From Candidatus Gerdarchaeota archaeon (GTDB lineage: Archaea > Asgardarchaeota > Heimdallarchaeia > JABLTI01), in NCBI GenBank assembly GCA_016840905.1, contig JAEORM010000200.1, positions 1-17,053 on the forward strand: a DNA stretch of 17,053 nt. Reading direction: 5' to 3'. Shown in pieces: positions 1 to 7,249 of the stretch (the stretch's first letter is position 1; the number at the start of each line of letters is the position of its first letter). The notes under the pieces were generated by a model that searched no databases, was not told where the DNA came from, and worked only from the letters and a program-made list of their open reading frames with translations. A program made the position numbers and the translations under genes.

Positions 1-189
1 ACCTTGGTTAATTTAGTCTAAAAATGGTCTTGCTAAAATTAATAAGTTTACTCTTTAATTATTAAACAAGAAATTCAATTTTAATAATATAGTTTTTCAA
101 AGATTTCTTTTTAATTGTGAATTTTTGCCGCTAAGCTAGTGATTAAAAAGTAGAATACCACTATTTGTTAATGAAAATTTAATTATTTG

Positions 190-1557
190 GTGTTAGATGA
201 ATTGACTTATGAAGACCTAGAAACCACTCGTACAGCTGAAAAATTCTATAATGCTTTGCGTGGATTTATTGTTATTGAAGAAACAGGTCTACCAAAATAT
301 ATTGAATTTTTAACTGAAGAACAAATAGATATTATATTACTTGCAGGTCTATTATCAGGTTTGCAAGCATTAGCTGAGGTTATCAGCGATGAGAAAATTA
401 AAACAATTGAAACTAGTAATTCAATTTTTTCATTTGTTTTACGCTCAAATTATTTTTATGTTACTTGGTTTGAAAAAACAATTTCAGAACCAGAGATTTA
501 TGAACCGATAATTATGAAACTCATCTCAAGATTTGAAGGTGCTTCAAGCTCTGATAAAGAAAATGCTCTTCTAATTTCTAATTTATCAGAAACCCCCGAT
601 TATGAAAAATTTGGTAGTAGAGTAGCAAAGCTCAGATCAGTAGACACTAAATATTCTGATGTTTATAAGAAAATGATTTCCGAATCAGCTCATAATGATG
701 AAATTAAAAAATTAATAGAAGAGCTTTGCGGAATTGATGGTGTTTTAATTATTAGTGACAAAACTGATGCAATTGAATATTCCGAGTTCCCTCGAGGAGA
801 ACCTATTTTTGAAATTTCTATTCTAACCAATTTTCTTGTTGGAATTCGTAAGTCATTGAAAAACCTTGACCCAGGTGATTTGGAAGAAATAACTACTGAA
901 AATTATCGTTTTGTTATTCATGACAAACAAGAGTACTTCTATGTTTTTGAGATAATCAAAGGTCTTGCTGAAGAAGAAAAAATAATCCTAACAATGCGAA
1001 AAATCATTAGTCGATATGAAGGTATCCGAAATAAAAATGTTGAAGTTATTGAATTATTAAAAGATTTGAAATCAATTTCCGAACATGAGCTTTTAGGACA
1101 GTTATCACTTGAATTACGTGATCGTCAAACTGACTCCAAAAAAGACGAAGTCAGGTTGAGTCGGCAAACAACGAAAGTATCTTTTGGTGATGAAGAAACT
1201 AAATGGTTACTTGAAGAAGAACAAATGTATTCCTTTATGGACACCTATAAGGAAATTTTTATGGTGGGAATTGTTACTCCAATCAATAGATATTTTGTTA
1301 TGAGAAAAGCTCACGATATCAAAGATTGGATGGAATCTGCAAAAAATCTCGAGCTGGAAAAACTTCTCACTTTAACTGAAATTAATAAAATAAGCCCCAT
1401 AGTAAAACTTGCTCAATTAGACAAACAATTTTGGCTTACAAGAATAACTGATAAAAGTGTTTTATTTGCCATTTTAGATACTAGTAATTCTGCTATTGAA
1501 AGATTTATGTTGCGATTGCCTATTGTTCTACGAAAAATCAGTAAAAATGTTATTTAG
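190..1557 (+). CDS. Multidomain roadblock/longin-like (profilin-fold) protein
   Basis: A soluble protein of about 455 residues with no signal peptide or membrane segment. Three similar alpha/beta units can be traced, at about residues 20-120, 180-280 and 350-450. Each has the beta-alpha-beta-beta-beta-alpha rhythm of roadblock/longin domains. The first two look like repeats of each other: both carry YFYV in a central strand and close their last helix with ISR(F/Y)EG. The third unit is more divergent. Such domains commonly scaffold or regulate small GTPases, so a GTPase-partner role is inferred from fold alone. The start is uncertain. There is no in-frame ATG; the choices are TTG at 187 or GTG at 190, with no clear Shine-Dalgarno. 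The 186 bases upstream are AT-rich without a recognisable gene. The 3' end overlaps the convergent endonuclease Q gene by 8 bases. Confidence 0.6.
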   Translation: MLDELTYEDLETTRTAEKFYNALRGFIVIEETGLPKYIEFLTEEQIDIILLAGLLSGLQALAEVISDEKIKTIETSNSIFSFVLRSNYFYVTWFEKTISEPEIYEPIIMKLISRFEGASSSDKENALLISNLSETPDYEKFGSRVAKLRSVDTKYSDVYKKMISESAHNDEIKKLIEELCGIDGVLIISDKTDAIEYSEFPRGEPIFEISILTNFLVGIRKSLKNLDPGDLEEITTENYRFVIHDKQEYFYVFEIIKGLAEEEKIILTMRKIISRYEGIRNKNVEVIELLKDLKSISEHELLGQLSLELRDRQTDSKKDEVRLSRQTTKVSFGDEETKWLLEEEQMYSFMDTYKEIFMVGIVTPINRYFVMRKAHDIKDWMESAKNLELEKLLTLTEINKISPIVKLAQLDKQFWLTRITDKSVLFAILDTSNSAIERFMLRLPIVLRKISKNVI

Positions 1558-2950
1558 TAAAATCATCTAATGTCCGTTGTGTATTTACTTTTATTTTACC
1601 TTCAATCATTTTAATGCCATAATACGAAGATTGCTGACCAATGGCTAAATCACCATAGCTTCCATCAAATCCAGGTGGTGAGAAACAGAAATTACCTTTC
1701 CGCACTTCAATAATTGCTTGGGCTATCTTTTCATCAACTAATTGATAGAGAATCTCTTTGAGTGATTCTAATTTAGTAGTCCATAGACGACATTCATTTC
1801 CTAGAGCAGAAATAATTACATCATAAATCCGTCTTACACTTTTAGTGTTTGGATTTTTAGAATTCAGACCATTTGCTATTATTTCTACTAATGGAACCAT
1901 TCGGTAATAATTTCTCTTTGGTCCATACATTTTCCCAAATTCCCTTTCACTACCTTGTACTACTGACAATTCTAATGCTCTTTGTAAGACCCCTGGAACC
2001 AATGATAGATTACAGATAGGGCAAATCATGTCTTGTGGTACAGTATCAGGTGAATAAACACAATACTCATTCTGCTTATGATCTCGTATCCCACCTCGAT
2101 GACCAGTTAAAAAATATCGTCCCTCTGATGGGTGGAATTCTGCTGTATAACAAACACGATTTCTTCGAATAGCATCTATTAACTCATGATAAGAAAATTT
2201 CTTCATATCTAAACTGGTTAATTCTCTACCTAACCGATTTAAAGCTGCTGAATGAGCATCACTATTAGAAATTAAGGTTAATTTATCAAGCTCTGGAATC
2301 AAAGTGGTAATAGTGGGATCAGCACTTAAACCGGTTTCAAAAGCATGAATTCTACTAGCAGCATCGCCAAAGAAATCAGACATAAAAGTGATAGAAGGTT
2401 GTGGACCATAAATGCCTAATGGAACTAAAACATGTGCTGGAAAGAATTCAACTAGAGGATCAATATCCAATAAGCCACTAATTCTATCAGAAACCTCTTC
2501 GCTGCTTTCATTTGTAATAAATGGTCTACCCATAGAATTCTTTACTTCATATTTCTCGAGAAGTTTTATTGCCTTTTCAATAGCTTCAAAACTAGGCCAG
2601 AGAAAAACACAATGAACATTTTTACGATAAACATCAATAGGTGCTGTAATAGCTAACTCGGTTTGTAAAACAAATTTTGTTTGTTGTTCTTCCTCTGTAG
2701 CATTTTTTAATTCAAAGATACCATTTTCATCAGGATCAACCAATTTTTCTTTCAAAGTTTTCAACCATGGTTCAAAAAGACAATCACCGGTGCCAATGAG
2801 TTGAACTCCTTTTTTAGGCATATTCTCAACAGCTGTTTGAAGGTCTAAACTTCCAGTACCACCTGCATAAGAAGAATGAGCATGAAGATCGCAAATGATT
2901 CCTTTCTGAAATTCCTCGGGTAAATCGCCTTGTTCGTGTAAAGAATTCAT
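1550..2950 (-). CDS. endoQ: Endonuclease Q-like PHP-domain DNA repair nuclease
   Basis: Predicted endonuclease Q, which in Thermococcales cuts DNA 5' of deaminated bases (hypoxanthine, xanthine, uracil) and abasic sites. The N-terminal PHP metal site is visible: DLHAHS (H23, H25), GTGD (D56), TELA (E98), VH (H113), PAHVLVP (H173) and SNSDAHS (D231, H233) followed by LGRE. After the PHP domain come the family hallmark TGHR (about 282-285) and a Cys-containing Zn site with C297 and CPIC (310-313), then PGVLQRALEL, matching the usual CPVCGKPLTxGVLHRV element. At 466 residues it is somewhat longer than the roughly 420-residue thermococcal enzymes. The ATG start leaves about 20 residues before the HxH motif. 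It lies only 12 bases from the divergent start of the next gene. It probably acts on deaminated DNA in the cytoplasm. Confidence 0.88.
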   Translation of the reverse strand: MNSLHEQGDLPEEFQKGIICDLHAHSSYAGGTGSLDLQTAVENMPKKGVQLIGTGDCLFEPWLKTLKEKLVDPDENGIFELKNATEEEQQTKFVLQTELAITAPIDVYRKNVHCVFLWPSFEAIEKAIKLLEKYEVKNSMGRPFITNESSEEVSDRISGLLDIDPLVEFFPAHVLVPLGIYGPQPSITFMSDFFGDAASRIHAFETGLSADPTITTLIPELDKLTLISNSDAHSAALNRLGRELTSLDMKKFSYHELIDAIRRNRVCYTAEFHPSEGRYFLTGHRGGIRDHKQNEYCVYSPDTVPQDMICPICNLSLVPGVLQRALELSVVQGSEREFGKMYGPKRNYYRMVPLVEIIANGLNSKNPNTKSVRRIYDVIISALGNECRLWTTKLESLKEILYQLVDEKIAQAIIEVRKGNFCFSPPGFDGSYGDLAIGQQSSYYGIKMIEGKIKVNTQRTLDDFTK

Positions 2951-2962
2951 GATAGTTCATCA

Positions 2963-3943
2963 ATGAATAGTAACTATTGTTTAATAATTCTTCTCAGAAG
3001 TATACCAATGAAAAGAATTATTTGGCACAAGTGCACAATTCAAGCATTAGTGAAATATTATTCCAATAATAGGTTGGGAAAAAATTTGCAAGAAGATATT
3101 GCTGTAGAAGACTCAATTGAAATCCTTGACGGAAAACATCCGCAATCTCAAGAGTCAGAAGAAGGTCATCTGATTGATTTGAAAATTACCCAGCCTGAAT
3201 ATGATACACAAATAAAATTAAAATATGCTATTTTAAATAATCTAATAGTTGGACCCATTGCTCTGGCAATTTATTTTCCATTTGAATACTTGGGACCATT
3301 TCGAATCCTTAATTCGGAGTATTATTTCCATGCAGTAATATCGTTTATTTCCTTTGCACTAGTACCTATCATTTATCTAATGATTTTTCATAGAATAACT
3401 GGACAAGCGAAATACTTTTTTCTGGGAACTAAAGCAGGTTTTACCAGAAAAAAAATTATCAGTAGTATTGTGCAAGGAATTCTTATGCATGCAGGGATTT
3501 TTTATCCCTGGGTAGTGATATCGCAGAAATTTAACCCTAGTGTACAACAATTAGCTTATTATATAACAACACCTACAGATTGGTTTTGGCAAATATTCTT
3601 TGTTATGCTAAATGTGATAATGTTCGAGTATTATTCGAAATCGTTCATCCAACTACAATTTGCAGAAGCAAAAGGTTCTTTTACAGTTTTTAAAAAGAAA
3701 ATAATATTTCAAAAAGAGAAGATGCTAGGCTTTTGTCTGCAGTATTTTGTTTGGATAGGAGGACATTGGTTAGAAATGTCTTGGTTGCCTGACTATCTAG
3801 GATTAAAGAATGCGATGTTTTTTATTATAGTTTCAGGCTTTTTAACAGGATACACAGTTTACAAAACAGAAAATATTATTGGTGTTACACTTGGTCATGT
3901 ATTGCTAAATGTATTCTTGATGGTAACTTATTTTCATAAGTAA
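2963..3943 (+). CDS. Divergent CPBP-family (CAAX protease-like) membrane protein
   Basis: An integral membrane protein with about seven hydrophobic segments (roughly residues 88-107, 122-142, 165-187, 206-223, 254-274, 283-300, 305-323). The N-terminal 80 residues are polar. Three motifs in the right order suggest the CPBP/Rce1 intramembrane protease family: FEYYSKSF (E222, in the place of EExxxR), WIGGH (H268, in the place of FxxxH) and GHVLLN (H312, N316; HxxxN). The first glutamate of EExxxR is Phe and the Arg is Lys, so activity is doubtful; it may be a non-catalytic or altered member. No conserved partner is adjacent. The start is ambiguous. ATG 2963 is 12 bases from the divergent endoQ start, while the in-frame ATG at 3008 (MKRIIW) would leave more promoter room. 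Confidence 0.62.
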   Translation: MNSNYCLIILLRSIPMKRIIWHKCTIQALVKYYSNNRLGKNLQEDIAVEDSIEILDGKHPQSQESEEGHLIDLKITQPEYDTQIKLKYAILNNLIVGPIALAIYFPFEYLGPFRILNSEYYFHAVISFISFALVPIIYLMIFHRITGQAKYFFLGTKAGFTRKKIISSIVQGILMHAGIFYPWVVISQKFNPSVQQLAYYITTPTDWFWQIFFVMLNVIMFEYYSKSFIQLQFAEAKGSFTVFKKKIIFQKEKMLGFCLQYFVWIGGHWLEMSWLPDYLGLKNAMFFIIVSGFLTGYTVYKTENIIGVTLGHVLLNVFLMVTYFHK

Positions 3944-4080
3944 ACAAATGGATTTTTCTATAGAAATTCGAGCAATTACCATAAAAAAACAGATAAATTG
4001 TGAATGGTTTTTTACTAATAAAAAAATTATTGCAATAAAAAGATTAAAAAAGAGGAAAAGAAAAGGAGAAAATAATCCGT

Positions 4081-4157
4081 GGGCTGATAGATCAGACTGG
4101 AAGATCGTCTGATTTGCATTCAGAAGGCCGCGCGTTCAAATCGCGCTCAGTCCACCA
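4081..4157 (+). tRNA. tRNA-Ala (anticodon UGC)
   Basis: A full cloverleaf is readable. The acceptor stem is GGGCTGA/TCAGTCC and the D stem GATC/GATC. The anticodon stem TCTGA/TCAGA encloses the loop TTTGCAT (anticodon TGC). A five-base variable region AGGCC follows, then the T stem GCGCG/CGCGC with loop TTCAAAT. Discriminator A and an encoded CCA end it at 4157. The acceptor carries the G3:U70 wobble pair, the main identity element for alanyl-tRNA synthetase, which confirms alanine. There is no intron. A TTAAAAAA stretch at about 4044-4051 could serve as its TATA element. A T-rich tract follows the gene and probably ends transcription. Confidence 0.97.
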
Positions 4158-4184
4158 TTTTTACCTTTTAAATTTTAGTTCTTA

Positions 4185-4209
4185 AAGCAAATTCCTTATT
4201 AATTTGCTT
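4185..4209. repeat. 9-bp inverted repeat between tRNA-Ala and a histidine kinase gene
   Basis: AAGCAAATT (4185-4193) and its exact reverse complement AATTTGCTT (4201-4209) are separated by the 7-base loop CCTTATT. The element sits 28 bases after the tRNA and about 44 bases before the kinase start codon. It could be a hairpin in a read-through transcript or an operator for the kinase gene; the sequence does not decide between these. Confidence 0.5.
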
Positions 4210-4252
4210 ACCTTTGTTATTTTGGAAAGAAATCTGGATTTGCAGTGATTTT

Positions 4253-5647
4253 ATGATTGATGAATATATAATGGATATTTTCATTGCTACCTATACTACA
4301 ATTGTTACAATTTTTTTTGGAATTACTTGGAGAAAAAGACGTGATCTTTTATTTTGGTTCATTGGTCTTGGTATCTTTTCTATTGGTGCTTTTTTCTTAA
4401 TTTTCAAAATAAAGAATGAAATTTTTCGATTAATTGGTGATATCTTTTATTTGACTGGTTTTATTTTTATATGCATTTTTTCGCTTTTTGAATACTACTC
4501 TGTTTTTCTAAAACCATTAGAAAATAAAGTTGAACGCAAACAAAAAATGAGAAGGCTCACTATTTTACTTAGCTCTATTTTTGGCCCTGTTATTACTTCT
4601 GGTCTTATCTTATATTTTTTATCAATTATTGATTTAGTAGTAAGTATTCTTTTTGTCATGTCTGTAGGATTGATTTTTGTTATAATATCTATGTTAAAGG
4701 TTTATTTAGCAAAGGGTACTGTTACTCGTTTATTTTTCTTTTATGTTTTTATTGCAGCATTCCTTACGACTATAAATTCCATTATAGGTGATTTTGGTTT
4801 TAATTGGTCTTGGACTCTTAGTTATGCCATGAATTTTATTTTTATCACCTTTATTCTTACCGCAGGATTAGCCTCACCTATTGAAGCGAGGATTACTAAA
4901 TCGGAAAATAATTTACGAAAATTCAATGAAGAGCTTGAACAACAAGTAGAGAATCGAACCAAACAATTAGCTGAAGTGAATATAGAATTAGAATCCTTTT
5001 CTTATTCAGTCAGTCATGATCTTCGTTCACCTCTACGAATTATTTCAGGTTTTAGTAACGTTCTTCTAAAAGATCATCAAAATCAACTTGATGTAAAAGG
5101 AAAGGATTTGCTTCTTCGAATTAATTCGAATACTGAGAAAATGGGTCAAATTATTGATGATTTGCTTGAGCTTTCAAGGTTATCTCAAAAAGAATTAAAT
5201 AAGAAATTTGTAAATTTAAGCAATTTAATGCATGAAGCTATTGATGATCAGCTCCGTATGAATCCTTACCCTAATGTTAAATTTGTTATTCAAGAAAGCT
5301 TATTTGCTTTATGTGATCCTATTCTGATACGTTTAGTTTTAGAGAATTTCATTTGTAATGCATTAAAATTTACAAATAAGAATCCTTTTCCAGAAATTGA
5401 GTTTGGTTCTAGAACTGAAAATGACAAGTTAATCTTCTTTGTAAGAGATAATGGCGTTGGTTTTGATATGAAATATAAAACTAAATTGTTTGAGGTCTTC
5501 CAACGATTACATAATGCAGATGAATTCTCAGGTTCAGGTATAGGATTAGCAACTGTTAAACGTATTATTAAAAAACATGGAGGAGAAGTTTGGGCTGAAG
5601 GAGAAGAAGGGAAAGGAGCTACTTTTTATTTTACCTTAGAACCATAA
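4253..5647 (+). CDS. 7TM sensor histidine kinase (upstream paralogue)
   Basis: A membrane sensor kinase of 464 residues. Seven hydrophobic helices fill about residues 5-210, with a basic WRKRRDL loop between the first two. A coiled coil (about 215-245) leads into the phosphoacceptor helix SYSVSHDLRSPLR (H255) and a HATPase domain. That domain has an N-box (ENFICNALKF), G1 DNGVGFD, F-box FEVFQRLH and G2 GSGIGLATV, ending in GATFYFTLEP. There is no PAS, HAMP or receiver domain, so sensing probably occurs in the membrane part. ATG 4253 is chosen because MIDEYIMDIFIATY then aligns end to end with the start of the downstream paralogue; an upstream TTG at 4214 is less likely. No response regulator lies in the window. 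The DHp/CA core resembles bacterial kinases, which suggests past gene transfer. Confidence 0.9.
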   Translation: MIDEYIMDIFIATYTTIVTIFFGITWRKRRDLLFWFIGLGIFSIGAFFLIFKIKNEIFRLIGDIFYLTGFIFICIFSLFEYYSVFLKPLENKVERKQKMRRLTILLSSIFGPVITSGLILYFLSIIDLVVSILFVMSVGLIFVIISMLKVYLAKGTVTRLFFFYVFIAAFLTTINSIIGDFGFNWSWTLSYAMNFIFITFILTAGLASPIEARITKSENNLRKFNEELEQQVENRTKQLAEVNIELESFSYSVSHDLRSPLRIISGFSNVLLKDHQNQLDVKGKDLLLRINSNTEKMGQIIDDLLELSRLSQKELNKKFVNLSNLMHEAIDDQLRMNPYPNVKFVIQESLFALCDPILIRLVLENFICNALKFTNKNPFPEIEFGSRTENDKLIFFVRDNGVGFDMKYKTKLFEVFQRLHNADEFSGSGIGLATVKRIIKKHGGEVWAEGEEGKGATFYFTLEP

Positions 5648-5744
5648 AGATTTTAAGATTATTACCTCAGTTTTTCTGCTAGTATCTACACTTTTTACTA
5701 TACCTTTTCCTTTAGAACAATGCATTAATAGGAGTTTTGTAATA

Positions 5745-5759
5745 CCAAAGTATATTTTA
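5745..5759 (+). promoter_or_regulatory. Candidate BRE/TATA promoter for the second kinase gene
   Basis: CCAAAG (5745-5750, BRE-like) is followed directly by TATATTTTA (5751-5759). About 26 bases downstream lies 5781, just before the ATG at 5789, implying a very short leader. The 141-base spacer and this element suggest that the second kinase has its own promoter. Confidence 0.45.
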
Positions 5760-5788
5760 ATTTGATAAATTTTTAGAGAGAAAGAACA

Positions 5789-7210
5789 ATGGTTAAAGAA
5801 TGGACACTTGATATAATTATAGCCATATATCAAGTTTTAGTGGTTATAGTATTTGGTTTTATGTGGCGTAAAAGAAGGGATTTAGTTTATTGGTTTTTGG
5901 GGCTTGTTATTCATACCATTGGTTCTATTCTATTAATTTTTCAAAGAACCCATTTTATTATTGGTTATCTTGCTATTATTTTTAATTTACTTGGTGTTTT
6001 AGTAATTATTTTTTCAGCTATCTTTGAGTATAATGTTATTTGCTTAAAAAATACTAAAGAAAAAATCGTTCAAAAACGTGAAAGAAATTTCCTTATTATT
6101 TTAATTACAACTATATTTAGTTTAGGCATTCTAGCATTAATCTTAATGGGTTATTATCAACTTTTGAATATTGTTTTATCACTTGAGATAGTTATGTGTG
6201 TTATTACTACAATTGTTACTGTTCTTGTTCTTAGGATTTATTTAAAGCAAAGAACTATTACCCGATTGTTTATGTATTTCGTTTTCTTTACGAGTACATT
6301 AACTATACTAGCTACTGTTTTTGGCTATTCTATTGCCAAAATAACTGGTATTAATGATAATTGGGCTTGGACTTTAAGTTATGTCCTTAATTTCATCTTT
6401 ATTACGCTTATCTTAACTACTGGCCTTGCTGCACCAATTGAGAAACGAATAACAGATTCAGAGGATAATTTACGGACACTTAGTGAGCATCTTGAAGAAA
6501 AAGTTAATGAGCGAACTATTCAGCTCGAAATAGCGAATAAAGAACTTGAATCTTTTTCCTATTCTGTTAGCCATGATTTGAAATCACCTATCCGAAGTAT
6601 TTCTGGTTTTACCAAAGCAATTTATGATGATTATTCAAGCTCAATGGATGCTACAGGTATTGATTTTCTCAATCGAATTATTAACAATTGTGATAAATTA
6701 AGTGAACTAATTGATGATCTTTTAAATTTATCAAGAATTACTCGCTTTGAGTTAAATTTAGCGGAAGTTAATTTAAGTGAAATAACCAAAAATATTGCTA
6801 ATGAATTTCAACAAACATATCCTGAATCTCATGCTGAATTCATTATACAGGAAGGAGTTCATGCAAGATGTGATCCGATTCTCATCGAATTAGTTCTAAG
6901 GAATTTAATAAATAATGCTTTGAAATTTAGCCAAAAATCATTAAATCCAACGATTGAATTTGCTTCAATGAAGCAAGATTCAAAGACAATCTTCTATATA
7001 AAAGATACTGGCGTTGGTTTTGATATGCAATATGCGAATAAACTCTTTAATGTTTTTCAAAGATTACATTCAGTATCTGATTATGAAGGCACTGGTATAG
7101 GTTTAGCTACTGTTAGTCGAATAATTATACGCCATAATGGTAAGATTTGGGCTGAAAGTGAAGTCAACAAAGGTGCTACTTTCTATTTTACCTTAAAAGA
7201 TGGAATATAG
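5789..7210 (+). CDS. 7TM sensor histidine kinase (downstream paralogue)
   Basis: A 473-residue kinase with the same architecture as its upstream neighbour: seven membrane helices, a WRKRRDL loop, a coiled coil, SYSVSHDLKSPIR (phosphoacceptor H262), then a HATPase domain. The HATPase elements are the N-box RNLINNALKF, G1 DTGVGFD, F-box FNVFQRLH and G2 GTGIGLATV, ending in GATFYFTL. The two proteins can be aligned over their whole length without large gaps, with the cytosolic half and the basic loop best conserved and the membrane helices most changed. This points to tandem duplication followed by divergence of the sensor part. The start ATG 5789 is preceded by the purine-rich AGAGAGAAAG. All catalytic elements are present. 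The cognate regulator is not in the window, and a cytosolic partner encoded elsewhere is expected. Confidence 0.92.
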   Translation: MVKEWTLDIIIAIYQVLVVIVFGFMWRKRRDLVYWFLGLVIHTIGSILLIFQRTHFIIGYLAIIFNLLGVLVIIFSAIFEYNVICLKNTKEKIVQKRERNFLIILITTIFSLGILALILMGYYQLLNIVLSLEIVMCVITTIVTVLVLRIYLKQRTITRLFMYFVFFTSTLTILATVFGYSIAKITGINDNWAWTLSYVLNFIFITLILTTGLAAPIEKRITDSEDNLRTLSEHLEEKVNERTIQLEIANKELESFSYSVSHDLKSPIRSISGFTKAIYDDYSSSMDATGIDFLNRIINNCDKLSELIDDLLNLSRITRFELNLAEVNLSEITKNIANEFQQTYPESHAEFIIQEGVHARCDPILIELVLRNLINNALKFSQKSLNPTIEFASMKQDSKTIFYIKDTGVGFDMQYANKLFNVFQRLHSVSDYEGTGIGLATVSRIIIRHNGKIWAESEVNKGATFYFTLKDGI

Positions 7211-7221
7211 ATTAATGATTG

Positions 7222-7242
7222 AATTTTTTTATGAAAAAAATT
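7222..7242. terminator. Symmetric hairpin between convergent genes, bidirectional terminator
   Basis: AATTTTTTT (7222-7230), loop ATG, AAAAAAATT (7234-7242) is a perfect 9-bp inverted repeat in the 39-base gap between the kinase stop and the convergent GTPase-gene stop. It gives a run of seven T on either transcript. Archaeal RNA polymerase stops at T-runs, so it could serve both genes. Confidence 0.55.
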
Positions 7243-7249
7243 AGATACA

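Noticed and set aside
2412..2615. Open frame on the + strand inside endoQ
   Set aside because: Fully antisense to a well-supported gene, with no recognisable protein features.
3944..4080. Small RNA gene or riboswitch in the A-rich spacer before the tRNA
   Set aside because: Only A- and purine-rich sequence with no convincing secondary structure; part of it probably acts as the tRNA promoter.
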